A stretch of DNA of 64,000 nucleotides from Combretum micranthum (GCA_024138025.1 JAMXBD010000813.1:310001-374000), one strand, 5' to 3'; counted from the stretch's first letter, positions 48,382-59,910 are shown. Program-made: numbers and translations. The notes: generated from the sequence alone by a model not told the origin.

Positions 48382-50104
48382 GGCGGACTATCACGTGTAC
48401 GGCACACTTTGGGACGTGACACATTTTAAATTAGAATTTCCATTCATGTGAATTTTGATGAATTCAATAAGATAGATTAGAGAAATTGAGTGGATCTTGG
48501 ATGAAATACTCACTTCGGGTATTTCTTTTGTTTAGGTGTTGAGGACCAAGATCTTCTCTTCCCCGAGGATTACTTCGACTCCTAGAAGAACGCTATAGAC
48601 TAGTGAGTTTCCTTTACGTTTATGTATTCGTGCATGTGCTTGTAGAATAGAGAACTAGATGTTAGGAAAAGATAAAATTGATATGCATATGGGATAGCAT
48701 GGGAATTATGTATGTGAATTGTTATGTGCGATCAATGTACAACAAGTATATCAGAACCCGATTTGTGATTGATATAATTATTTCTATGTATTGCCATGTG
48801 TATAATTATTGCTTGATCGCTTTAAATGATTTAATGTCATATTGGAATCCTCATATAATAAATTGCTCATGCATATCACTTAGAATATCATTTTGAAGTT
48901 TTGCTACTACTCCTCAGTGTGGGACCGGAAAGGTAGGCTGCCTAGCTACATCTTGAGGGTTAAGACGTTCAAGGAATAGGGCCTCAAGGTGTAGCCGAGC
49001 TGGATCGATCGCTTTAGGTATAAAAAGCCTGGAGACTAGTAGTATGGTTCGTTGGAATCCCAAGACGCGCGCAAACTTTAAGGAGGTTGTTCGGGGCTTA
49101 GTTCAAAGCATTCCCTAACCACTGATAGAGGGGTAAATCCATCATATATACGAAACCGGATAGTCATATGTAATGTTTGATCATATGGTTATTGTATCTC
49201 ATATGCTTGATTAATAAACTTGGTTGATTGCTTGTTATGTGTACTTTTGTGTAAGGAATATCTCACTAAGCTAGTTATGTTTACACCCCTATAGATTTTT
49301 GATATTACAGGATTATCATTTTGCACCCGAGACTATCTTGATCACCTGGGTAGAATCCTTATTTTGGGAAGCTTTTGGAGGAATTCTGCTTTGAAGTCTT
49401 AGTATATGTAAGTTCCCAAATTTTCGGTTCCAAATTCGAAACCCAAACCCTAATCGAGAGTCAAACGGACTCTTAAGTCAACCAAAACCCTAGTATATCG
49501 TGACCGCTTAAACTCCGGCATTACCGTTTTCTCTAGCCCTAGAAAATGAAGTTGGAAAATTTTGCCTTAATAATTCGTAATAGCCATAGGTTGCGTAAAA
49601 ATATCAGACTGAAGAATTTCGAGTGTCCTTTGAACCCGATCGAACATGATTCTTAAAATACGTGCTCGGAAGCCCGGAATAGGAAAATTATTCCGAATAT
49701 ACCGTTAGACTCGTAAAAATATAAGATTTCCAAAAATATCAATTTCGTAATTTTTCGATAACTAAAAATATCAGATATCGCTTTTATACGCGTACTTTCT
49801 TACTACCGGTATTTAATTGTCATGTCTACTTTTACATTACACTATTTTCTACTATTCTACACTATTCATCTATCTCTACTTTTTCTTACAACCTATTCTT
49901 ACAAGCCATACACCTATTTCTTACACATTTTCATTTCCAATACAATTTCACATCTTTCCTTTCTTACTTTAATTAATCAAAAGACAAAAAAATTAATTTT
50001 TCTCTCCTTCCCCATGCATGTTTGGCGCCGGCCCCCTCTCTTGATGCCCACAAATTGTTTTGTTTTCATTTATTTTAATAACACAAATTATCTCCCCCAT
50101 TTTC

Positions 50105-50113
50105 CTATAAATA
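50105..50113 (+). promoter_or_regulatory. LTR TATA box, LTR D
   Basis: CTATAAATACCCC motif 698 bp from the LTR start, the same offset as in elements 4 and 5. Confidence 0.7.
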
Positions 50114-50533
50114 CCCCTTCATACCTTCACTTCTTTCACACTTCTTCATCTCTAAAGTTACTATACTAAAATTTCTCTCCAAATCCTCTCAAGAGTTCTT
50201 CAAGAAAGTCCTCTTAAGTTTAGCTTCTTTAGGTAAGAAATTTCTCAAGATTTCTTCATGTTCATTTACTTAGTATGAGCTTAGTGTGTGTTTTCTAAAA
50301 CCATGAAGGTTAAGAAAGCAACATTAGGTTCATGCTTTGTTTTTGTTCATAATCAAAATTCCTCCATGATCATTTATGTTTCTATTATGTTCCTTTATGT
50401 TTCTCCATAATTCCTTTATGTTTATTTCTATCTAATATATCCTAATAGCTATATATACTATTTAGAGCATATAAGCTCATAGCCTTGCAATTTATTTACC
50501 TTTCTTGCAATTTATTTAATTTTAAGTTGATTT

Positions 50534-50660
50534 TAAGACTAGTCATTCTAGTCTTAGACTTGTCCTCATCAAGTCAAAACAATCCTTTCTTTTCTTTTTC
50601 GGGACTAGTCTTTTCTTAGTCCCGGGGTACCTTGATGAAGCTAAGGTCCCAATACTTGAT
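50534..50660 (+). other. Four-hairpin cluster, LTR D (best copy)
   Basis: AAGACTAG/CTAGTCTT (8 bp), GACTTG/CAAGTC (6 bp), CGGGACTA/TAGTCCCG (8 bp) and ACCTT/AAGGT (5 bp) are all intact, with a pyrimidine-rich linker between the second and third. Confidence 0.72.
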
Positions 50661-51886
50661 ATGCTTTTCTTTTAAAATATTATGTTCTTTTCATATTTTC
50701 ATAAGCTTATGGTTCATATTCATGCATGAAAATAATGCTTTTGTCTCAACAAAAATTTAAAGAAGTAAACTAAAGGTTCATTTTAGATAAATGAAGGAAA
50801 TAGATTTTCTTGGAAAAATCAAGAGCATACTTGAAAATGATTTCTTTCATAAACAAATGGTTTTGTGAAAACTTATTTTTCATTAAGAAATATCCTTTTA
50901 CATTACAAGAAACAAAATTGTCGTTTTATTACTCTTTAAAACCAAGTTTTGAAACTAAAACCACACCTTAGGAATTTAAAGAAATTACAAGAGGTTACAT
51001 TTAGAAAAAGAATATTTATCTCAATAACTCAAGATCTTTCAAAAGAAAAATAAAATAATCAATAGAATCTCAAGTTCAAAAGTCTTTTAACACCTTACTT
51101 TTCAAAGTTGAGACAACTTCATTTACTTCATACATTTGTTATGAGTCAATACGTATATGTATATACCTTTCAAAAAGTTTACAAAATATTTGAAATATTT
51201 ATCTCTTCAAATGAGCTTTGTTTGCAAAGAAGGAAAACAAGTATTATAAATTCGTGGCGAATCTGGCCGCTGTCTTTTCGGAACCCAAACGACCTAGTTT
51301 CATGAAAATAAGTTTAGAAATGCGTAGATCTTTCCGAGTAGGTAGAAAACGGTATATTATACGCGAAATTCCGAGCTAAAATGAGCAAGTTATGGCCATT
51401 TTAAGTTGGAATTTCCCCTTATACGATTTTACCGCGATTTTAAGAAAAGATTAGAATCTTCAAGAATAGAAGTCTTATGAGAGACTTATTTTGGGTATTT
51501 CATCTTGTCTAGGTGACGAGGGACCCGAGATCATCTATCCGGAGGACTACTACGATTAGATCCACCGATATGGAGTGAGTTAATTCTTTTCCTAAGTTCA
51601 TTTCCTTGTTTGTGCTTGTAGTTAGTAGCATTAGAAAACTAGGAAAAATATAAATGAACCTTTGTTATGAAATAATTGTTGAACGAAGGTTAAGAATATC
51701 GAAATACGAAGTGCTAAATAAAGTGTGATTTATGTATTGATATGATGAAATTATGGTTGATCACTTTTAATATGAATTCAACTTATATGGCCAAATGATA
51801 ACTTGAAATTACTCATGCATATCATACACATGAATTACATTTGTTCACTACTTTTCTTCGTGTGGGGAAACGAGGAAAGAGTAGTG

Positions 51887-51970
51887 GTGGCTGGTAGGAG
51901 CCGGTAAGTCTACGTGATGGCTAGTAGGAGCCGGAAAGTCTACATGGCAAGCAGGAGCCGGTAAATCTGC
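51887..51970 (+). repeat. Tandem repeat (~33 bp) in LTR D
   Basis: Units around GGCTGGTAGGAGCCGGTAAG and GGCTAGTAGGAGCCGGAAAG with TCTAC, in the same slot and related to the units in elements 4 and 5. Confidence 0.85.
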
Positions 51971-52523
51971 TATTATTGATGGTCGTATGGGCCTGTAACC
52001 ACCCAACCCTTGTCATGGAGGGCGTTAAATCCATGCTACACTTGATTTCCGGTTAATCATGTGTATCTTACATGTTCATATGGATGATGCATTTTCATAT
52101 GTTTTGATTAAAATACTTGGCTGAATTGTGGGAAATGTCTTATAGTTGGAATTATCTCACTAAGCTAGTCATGCTTATACCCTTATAGTTTTCCATTACA
52201 GTATGATTATCTCTGGTTGGCCCCGAGGAGCCCTGTATGCCAGGTACGAGTATACGCTACTAGGAGTTTTTGGAGGAAGTTTATGTATTTTTAGTTTTGA
52301 ACATAGACTTCTAGGAAAAATCTCTATAGTAGACTTATGTAGTAGATATGTTTATTTTGATGAAAAGTATTGTTGATCAAAGACCTTAAGACGGGGGAAT
52401 GCCCCTAAGAAGATGTACTTTTGTATGTTGAAATGAAGAACTTATGATTATCTATGCTTATTCTTGCTATCTATTTAAACGTAACACCCCTAAGAGTCTC
52501 CTACTATCTTGGAAGCACGCCTT

Positions 52524-52586
52524 GCATATAATATCGAAGCTCCTGCATGACTACGGTTGTCATTCATTAGCTTTAATATTGTATGC
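52524..52586 (+). other. Family L U5 two-tier stem-loop, LTR D
   Basis: GCATATAATATCGAAGCT faces AGCTTTAATATTGTATGC. The inner stem is ATGAC/GTCAT with loop TACGGTT. Confidence 0.75.
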
Positions 52587-52812
52587 GGCGGACTGCCACG
52601 TTTAGGGTACCCTTCGGGGCGTGACAGTATATTTCTTCTAAAATCTTCTAGCTTTAGTATGACCATGTTGTTATTATCAGAGGAATGCCCCTTAGAAGTT
52701 GTAAGACTTTTTATTTCGGTGAAATATATTAAGTGTTATTTTGCATGTTCTGCTGCCAATATCTTAAAATGAATTACGTCACCGGTCTCCCTTGGATGTG
52801 AATGTACGCCTT

Positions 52813-52874
52813 GTACCGATATGGAAGCTTTCGAGTGACTGAGGTAGTCATTCTTAACTTTTAATATTGCGTAC
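52813..52874 (+). other. Family L U5 two-tier stem-loop, LTR B
   Basis: Outer GTAC/GTAC ends are paired. The inner stem is AGTGAC/GTCATT (one G-U pair) with loop TGAGGTA. It is followed by the perfect terminal hairpin TGTCACG/CGTGACA at 52882-52914. Confidence 0.68.
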
Positions 52875-52919
52875 GGCGGGCTGTCACGTTTAGGGTACCC
52901 GTTGGGGCGTGACAACATA

Positions 52920-52978
52920 TGGTATTAAAACTTAAGAATGACTTTCTGAAGTCATGCGAAAGTTTTCAATACCATATG
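52920..52978 (-). other. Family L U5 two-tier stem-loop, LTR A (split by LTR B)
   Basis: With the six bases at 41692-41697 restored next to 52920, the plus-strand arm CATATGGTATTAAAACTT pairs almost perfectly with AAGTTTTCAATACCATATG. The inner stem is a perfect ATGACTT/AAGTCAT. LTR B inserted inside the first arm. Confidence 0.75.
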
Positions 52979-55450
52979 GAAGGTGTCTATCACAACAATA
53001 GGAGACACCGGTGGGATGTATAGTTTGAGATAGTAAATACAGCATACAAGAATCTAAATAAACATCCAATTTATCATTAAGAGAATATAATCCTTACATC
53101 ATCTTAAGGGTTTTCCCTTATAATTCTCCAAACAATCATAATAACAACTTAATCTTTCTCACAACCAAATAATACTAACATCATAAGACATTGAAGGATG
53201 ATTAACTTAAGATCTTCAAAAGATTTCCAAAAGCTTTTCTAAAACATCATCCTTCCTGAGTATGAAGTCTTCGGGCATAAAAGATATAGTCCTGTTACAA
53301 CAAAGGTCTATCGGAGTATAAGCATAACTAGCTTAGTGAGAATATTCCTGAATCAACGTACTTGTATAAATAGTTTCAAACAAATTATTAAACAAGCATA
53401 CGAATGCATCAAGCAAGTGATCAAGCAATACATATGATCTACCAGAAATCATATGTTTGAATGGATTTACCCCTCCATTCAGGGTTAGGTGTTCCAGGCT
53501 CTTTAAAACCCATCTTTAAATCCAACTTATGTAGTTTATTTCAGGCGCCTACTCGCCCATCTCAAAATAGTTCTTTCAGGCTCCTAATCGTCCATCTTGC
53601 AGATTTCTGGCTACTGTACACCCGACTACTATACTCTAGTCCCATTGAGAATAGCAGCTCATGCAATGAAACTAACTACATGATATGCATGAATCAATTG
53701 ATATAATTCATAGTATCTAATTAGAGTAATTTAAAGGTGATCACAGAATTTACACACACTCCAACAGGATAATAGTAAAATGTAAGTTAATTAGCAACGA
53801 TCCATGCCTCGGTATGCTTAACATTCTTTCAACTAATATTATCATACATAATTCATTTTCATCTTTTCCTACTTCTAGTGCCTCTAGCTACAAGCACAAC
53901 TAAGTACGTAAAAGATAGGAAATAAACTCACTTGGCCATGAAGATATATCTTTCTTACGGATGAGTCCATCGATAAATCCACTAATCAAAATAATCTTCT
54001 GGGTATGAATACTCCTCCTCGGGATTACCTAATCAAGAAGAATACCCATAATGAGTATTTCTTATTGATTCTATGGTACTTATCACAATCTGTGTCATAA
54101 GATCGTTAAAATTCGAATAGAATGTAATTCCAACTTAAAATGGCCATAACTTGATCATTTTAACTCAGAATTGCACAAATAATATACCATTTTCTACCTA
54201 CTCAAAAAGATCTATTCATTTCTAAGATTATTTTTGTCACAAAAAACCATTTGGGTTAGAAAATACTACTGTACATATTAGTTACGATTTTATAGTTTAC
54301 AAAACATGATTTTTCCAAACTTCACTTTATTCAAAAATCCTTAAGCAAAATATATGGATATATATAGTTGAAAAATCCTTTGAACATATATAGGCACTCA
54401 TATTGTATGCATGATTTTTGTAGTGTTGTCTCAATATTGATATTTCATAAACAATTTGTCTTTGGTGGCTTTGAAAGATAAAACATTTTGAGAATCTCTT
54501 CTTTTTTATTTGTTAGAAGGAAAACAGAAATATATTTGAGTTGCTATGAGTAAATGTTTTCCTATTATAATTTCATTTTCTCACTTTTCAAAACTAAATT
54601 CATTTTCAAAAATTTTGGTTCTTTAAGTTATCTACTAACTTTATGTCTAGTGATTGAAAATAAGCTTTTCAAAATATCCTTTAAGTTTTTGATGTGGTTA
54701 AATATTTGAAGTTGTGTTAAATATATGTTTTCCTCTTATTTTTATATCATTTCTCTTTTTTAGGAAATAAGTTTACCTTTAAACTTCACTTACTTGACAA
54801 ATTTTATTTTTTTTCTAAATGGGTTTCTAAAATAGTGAGTTGGTTTTTACCTTGGTTTGAAAAACTTGTTTTTTTTTTTTTTCTTACTATTTGTCAAGTG
54901 ATAGAATAATTCATTTAGACAAGTTTATAAGAAAAGATTTCTTAATAAGGAATTGTTAACATTAGAAATTAGAAAATTTTCATTTTAATTTTTGAAAAGA
55001 GAATAATAATATAAAATTCAAGTTTGGAAGATGCTTTCATGGTATGTAATTTTCAAAGTCTATAGTGAACCTATTTAAGTTTTATAAAAGGTATAGTTGA
55101 GTTAAAATCTTTTAATACTAAAAATTCTTCCTTTATGGAGTATGTAGTTTCGATTTATAAAAGAAATGAGTTTCTTTTATTATTTTGAAGAAATCTTCAT
55201 TACTACTTCTTCTAGAATTTATGATTAGCTTATCTTATGAAAAGAGCTTAAAAAAAAAACTTAGATCCTTTGTTAAAAATTTCTTTTGTTAAGAAATCTA
55301 GTTTACTTTTATTTGTTTAAGAAAGAATAAATTTTTATTTTCATTTAAGACAAAAACATTCTAATCATGCATGAATATGATTATGTAGCCATGTAAAAGT
55401 AAAGATAATACATAAAGAAAGACTTGTAAGTAAATAAACATAATAAAATA

Positions 55451-55622
55451 GTCAAGCATTGGGAATCTTAGCTTCATCACGATATCACGATCATGTATTG
55501 GGAGCCTTAGCTTCATCAAGGTAACCGGGGACTAAGAATAGACTAGTCCCAAAAGAAAAAGAAAGAAAGAAAATTATTTTGACTTGATATGGACAAGTTT
55601 AAGACTAGAAAGACTAGTCTTA
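55451..55622 (-). other. Four-hairpin cluster, LTR A, fourth hairpin duplicated
   Basis: On the plus strand, CATTGGGAATCTTAGCTTCAT (55456 on) and GTATTGGGAGCCTTAGCTTC (55495 on) are two tandem copies of the fourth-hairpin module. Then come GGGACTA/TAGTCCC, GACTTG-type and AAGACTAG-type hairpins. Confidence 0.65.
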
Positions 55623-56069
55623 ATAAATTGCATAAAACAAGTAAATAAATAAATTGCAAGACATGAAAATGAATAAATAACAAATGAGCTTATATGCTCT
55701 AAATAAATATATATACATAGTATTCATAATATTATATAAGTTAGATTAGAGCAAAAATAATAACAACAATAATAACAATATAACAACATAATGTAAAATA
55801 AGAACATGAACAAAAACAAAACATGAACATATTATTGCTTCTTTAACTCATATGAGTCTAAGAAAGATACACTAAGCTCATGCTAAGTTGTATGAACATG
55901 ATGAAGAAATTTAAGTAAGATTTTACCTAAGGTTTAATGGAAGGTTTGAAAAGAGGTGAATGGGTTTTGTGTTTGTTATTTTCTTCTTGAAGTTATAGGA
56001 AATGGTAGAGAGTATTTTGGTAGAGTTTTGTTATGTAAAATGAATGTGTGAAAGAATGAAAGAGGAATG

Positions 56070-56080
56070 GGGTATTTATA
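56070..56080 (-). promoter_or_regulatory. LTR TATA box, LTR A
   Basis: Minus-strand CTATAAATACCCC, about 0.9 kb from the LTR 5' end. Confidence 0.6.
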
Positions 56081-56990
56081 GAATTTTTGAAGTGAAATTT
56101 AGATGTAATAAAATAATTGAAAAAGAAAAATAATTTAGAGAAGAAAGAGGGGGGCCGACGCATGTAGTAAAGAGAGAGAGAGAGGATTTTTATTTGTTTT
56201 GTGATTTTTTTGTAAAGAAAAGAAATAATGTGTAAGGTTTGATGTAAATAAAGTTGTATTGGAAATATAAAAAGTAATAAAATAGGTATGTAGGTAGTAA
56301 GAAATAGGTGTAAAAAGTAGAGATAGTGAAATAGTAATGAATAGTAGGAATAGTACTATGAATAGTAGACTAGACATATAAAATACTAGTAGTAATAAAA
56401 ATACGCGTAAACGAGTTATATCTATTATTTTTAGTTACTGAAAAATTCTAAAATTGATATTTTTGAAATCCTTGTTTAATTACAAGTCTTTTGGTGTTAT
56501 TGGAATATTTTTAATATTCCGAGCTCCGGGACACGCTTTTCGAGAACTGATCCCGTTTGAGTTCGAAGAATACTTGAAATTCGCGAATCTGATATTTTTA
56601 TGTTACCCTATATTATTACGAACTATTATAAGCCATTAACTTAATTTTGTTTTCTAGGGCTTGAGAACGCGAGATTGCCGGAGTTGAAATTATTTGATTG
56701 TCTTTACCTTGGTTGACTTTTGAAACTCCGGTTTGACTAAGATTAGGGTTTAATCCAACTTTACCCTAAAAATTGAGGGATATAACTCAGAGATCGGATA
56801 GGTGGTCCTTCTCATGTTCGGGTTTTCTAATTGAACGATCATTGAACTTTCTATTTTTGTTTTTGAAAATTCTCTTATGAAATCCCATGATCGAAATTGA
56901 TAAAGGTTCGATTTCAACTTGGGTCAAAATTTAGGATTTTGATTCGGTATTCCAAAACCATTGTCGAAAAATTCAGGGGCTTACATGAAT

Positions 56991-57480
56991 TCCCCAATCG
57001 TGTTTTTAAATTATACAAAGTTCTTCACGAACTAAAGCAAGCTCCTAGAGCATGTTATGAAAGACTCACTAGCTTCTTTTTAAACAATAGATTTTCTAGA
57101 AGAAAAAGTGATACAACTCTGTTTATTAAAAATCACAATTTAAATACATTGATTGTGCAAATTTATGTAGAAGACATTATGTTTGCGATTACTCATATGA
57201 GTCTTATCAATGAATTAGTAGAATCTATGAAGAAAGAATTTTAAATGAGCACGATAGGGGAACTCACATATTTTCTTGGTCTTCACATAAAACAATCTGA
57301 AAATGGAATATTCATCAATCAATCAAAATATACAAGAAATCTATTGAAAAACTTAAAATGGATAATTGCAAAACAAGACCTACACCTATAAGTACAAGTA
57401 TTAAACCTGATAAAGATGAAAATGGGAAAAATGTGTGTGAAAAGCTTTATAGAGACATAATAGATAGTTTGTTATATTTA
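56991..57480 (+). pseudogene. Copia reverse transcriptase, downstream part
   Basis: It rejoins the upstream RT. The frame reads NRVFKLYKVLHELKQAPRAC, YERLTSFFLNNRF, TLFIKNH and IVQIYVEDIMF. The catalytic YVDD is changed to YVED, removing one palm aspartate. After a stop it continues GELTYFLGLHIKQSENGIFI and NQSKYTRNLLK, then breaks frame. Confidence 0.9.
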
Positions 57481-58115
57481 ACAGCTTCTAGACCTGATAT
57501 CATGTTCTTGGTATGTGTATGTGCATGTGCATGATTTCAATCTTGCCTAAAAGAATTACATTTAAGTGTAGTAAAATGCATTTTAAGTATGTTGCAGGCA
57601 CGATTAAAATTGGCTTGTGGTATCCATAGTTTACCTCTTTTCATCTAATTGGATACTCCGATGATGACATTTTTGGGTGCAAAGTAGATCAAAAAGCACA
57701 AGCGGCACATGCCACTTTCTTGGAAACATCCTAATATTTCAACACTCAAAAAAGTAAAATTCGGTTTCACTTTCAACTATTGAAATTGAATATATAGCTG
57801 TCGGAAGTTGTTGTGCACAAGTTTATGAATGAAGCAAACTTTGCTTGATTATGGTTTAAGATAAGAAATGTTCCAATTTGCTGTGATAACACAAGTACTA
57901 TAAATTTGACAAAAAATCCGACCCAACACACAAGGACCAAGCATATCGAAATTAGACATCATTTCATTAAAGGTCATGTTCCAAATATAGATATCAGCTT
58001 GGAATTTATTGATATAAACAATCAGATTGTTGACATTTTTACAAAAACTTTGAGTGAAGATAGTTTTTGCACATTACAAAGAGAATTGGGCATGATCAAG
58101 CAAGATGAATGCTAA
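57480..58115 (+). pseudogene. Copia RNase H
   Basis: A degraded first half (SARPD-like turn near 57485, then frame breaks) is followed by 57906-58115. That part reads KNPTQHTRTKHIEIRHHFIK, NQIVDIFTKTLSED and LQRELGM, the standard copia RNase H C-terminus ending in a stop at 58113. Confidence 0.88.
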
Positions 58116-58309
58116 AATATTACCGAAACAAGATAATCCAGAACTTGATCTAAGAATAAACGAATCTATTAAATGGTCATATTTGCTTTGTGATGCTTAC
58201 AATTTGTTATGTTTGCTTTTGTTGAGTAAATAGTGCCATTCGTGAGTCTTACAAGCCAATACTATAAGGCATTATTCACATGTTTTATTTGAGTGTTTTG
58301 TGTAAATTC

Positions 58310-58500
58310 CTTATGTGTTGAGGCATGTGTGAAGTCCTTATGTAATGAGGCAAGTGTGTAAAGTCCTCATGTGTTGAGACAAGTGTATGAAGTCCTACTT
58401 GTGTGTAGGCATTTGTGTAGTTCTTTACTAAGACAATTTGAAGCCCTTTGTTGGTGACACAATTGTTTTGAGTTGAATGAAATGGGTGAAGTCCTCCTTA
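58310..58500 (+). repeat. Degenerate ~29-bp tandem repeat before the copia 3' LTR
   Basis: Repeated GTGTGAAGTCCTTATG and TTGAGGCAAGTGT-like units, five or six diverged copies, in the non-coding 3' region between RNase H and the polypurine tract. Confidence 0.75.
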
Positions 58501-58810
58501 AGTGAGGTAAATTGCTAAAACTTGTATGTTATTTGTGCATCTCTCCTTATTTGCAATATCATAAGTCTGTCATTTTTTTTACGAGTACAAAGGGGAAAAG
58601 TATAGAATGCATAATTAACATGCAAAATGTAGTATGTTCTTTTATAAGTGCAAAGGGGAGCTAAATGGCGTACTAATTGTAGCTTGCATTTTCCTAGAAT
58701 TAAGCATCAAGTCTTTAAAATAATTTAAAAAATTTCTTTCAGACCCAGATGCTTAATTGAGGGGGATTATGCTTAATTGAAAATGAGTTAATTGTGCATA
58801 ATTGTCCTCA

Positions 58811-58822
58811 TAAAAAAGGGGT
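58811..58822 (+). other. Polypurine tract of the copia element
   Basis: TAAAAAAGGGGT directly before the 3' LTR start TGAATTTG. A second GAGGGGGATTATG lies at about 58758, compatible with the duplicated polypurine tracts of Sireviruses. Confidence 0.85.
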
Positions 58823-59910
58823 TGAATTTGTATGTTTAATGTGGATTTTGATGAGACAGTATAATTCACAATTAACTATTCTATTATTATAAACTTCACT
58901 TAATTATTCAAATATATATTATATATATATGTGCATGTTGTGTGTCTTTTCTGCTAGTTTTTAGCATGACCAATATTAGTCTAGAGCTAGACAACTTCAT
59001 TCATCAAGGCATGACAAACTCAAGACCAAAGCTCGACAAAGCAAAAAATGCAGACATTGGTCAAAGGGTTGGTTGAGGCTCGACAGGTCCACTAGTCAAG
59101 GCATGATAAGTTTAACACTAAAACTCGACAAAGCTTAAAAATGCACAACCTTGGTCGAAGGTCAAGTCGAGAGCTCAACGTGTTAAACCTTAGGACATGA
59201 CAGTTTGATTTTAAGGCTCGATGTAATAAAGACTTGTCAAGGGAAAATTTGAGGCATGACAAGTCTTTAGGGCACGATAGTTTAAATATTGGAGCCAATG
59301 TGACAAGAAAGAGCTGTTGAAGCGCATTAAATGTTGGCAACTTAAAGACGTTGTCTCTAACAGACATTTGAATTTTTGAAGGCTATATATATATTGTCCT
59401 TAGGAGATTCAATAGAAGTATGGAGTAGAAAGAGCTTTTATTTACGATTTAACAAATTATTAATTTTCTTGTTCTCTTGTTCATTAAATTTGCAATATCT
59501 ACAAAGAGAGAAAAAATTTCTAGTGCTTTGTTCTTACACATGTAATCTCTTACAGAGTATCTAGAGAGAGAAAGTAAATATTTTATTTCATATGTATTGT
59601 AAAGAATTGTAATTGCTTAGCTTAAGCGTACTTTGTGATTAATAAAAGTCGTGGTGAAGTCCTTGATTGGAGGCATTGGTGGACCATAGAGAGTAGAAAG
59701 TGAGTCCAACTCCACATTATATATGGACTAATATTTTCTATCCCTATCTCTTTTATATTTCATTTGTAATCTGCTATTTTATTATCTGCTTCTATTAAAT
59801 ATATATTTGATCTACCCATTAAAATTAATTGTTTGAATTTTTAGGTCAAATACTCAATTCATACCTTCGTATTCCCACCTGCGTATTTTATAGTGCATTT
59901 TCACCTCACA
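58823..59910 (+). repeat. 3' LTR of the copia element
   Basis: TG...CA termini (TGAATTTG to CACCTCACA), collinear with 32672-33749. ATATATATTGTCCTTAGGAG near 59386 is the TATA-like region. Confidence 0.92.

Larger units (their letters stand above)
44025..48421 (+). mobile_element. Family L solo LTR C, poly-C subfamily
   Basis: It runs from TGTAAGCCTTGG at 44025 to GGGACGTGACA at 48421. Exact CATTT duplications lie at 44020-44024 and 48422-48426, splitting the conserved GGCCATTTTAAG block of LTR B. It holds an (ATT)n microsatellite, a 28-C run upstream of TATATAAGC (about 45613), a (CT)n run and a 33-bp tandem repeat. It lacks the four-hairpin cluster but has the U5 stem-loop, so it groups with element 3. 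Confidence 0.95.
49407..52626 (+). mobile_element. Family L solo LTR D
   Basis: It runs from TGTAAGTTCCC at 49407 to GGGGCGTGACA at 52626. Exact GTATA duplications lie at 49402-49406 and 52627-52631 within LTR B. TATA box at 50105, hairpin cluster 50534-50660, tandem repeat 51887-51970, U5 stem-loop 52524-52586. Length 3220 bp. Confidence 0.95.
41698..52914 (+). mobile_element. Family L solo LTR B, containing C and D
   Basis: It runs from TGTAAGCCCC at 41698 to GGGGCGTGACA at 52914. Exact ACATA duplications lie at 41693-41697 and 52915-52919. It landed in the 5' arm (plus-strand view) of LTR A's U5 stem-loop. Two further LTRs sit in it at 44025-48421 and 49407-52626; net length is about 3.6 kb. 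Hairpin cluster at 42864-42998, U5 stem-loop at 52813-52874. A TATA-like CTATAATATCCC near 42388 is weaker than in sister copies. Confidence 0.94.
41653..56985 (-). mobile_element. Family L solo LTR A, containing LTR B (and C, D)
   Basis: LTR A, minus sense, runs from TGTAAGCCCC at 56985 to GGGGCGTGGCA at 41653. Exact TGAAT duplications lie at 41648-41652 and 56986-56990, and copia RT codons rejoin across them. LTR B is inserted at 41698-52914, leaving only 45 bp of A's 3' end on the left. Net length of A is about 4.1 kb. The TATA box is near 56070-56080 and the hairpin cluster (with a duplicated fourth hairpin) at 55451-55622. Confidence 0.95.
32672..59910 (+). mobile_element. Ty1/copia LTR retrotransposon (Sirevirus-like), dead, with nested insertions
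   Basis: A copia element on the plus strand with LTRs at 32672-33749 and 58823-59910, a primer-binding site after the first and a polypurine tract before the second. Order is Gag, (protease), integrase, RT, RNase H, which is Ty1/copia order. A long coiled-coil Gag with two CCHC-like knuckles points to the Sirevirus lineage; no envelope-like frame is present. It is split by a solo LTR at 35896-40229 in the pre-integrase region (duplication ATGCT) and by a nested stack at 41653-56985 in RT (duplication TGAAT). Net length is about 7.6 kb. No clear target duplication of its own was found. Confidence 0.92.

Noticed and set aside
49822..50169. 115-codon frame in LTR D
   Set aside because: Pyrimidine-rich U3 sequence; not conserved as a frame in other LTR copies.
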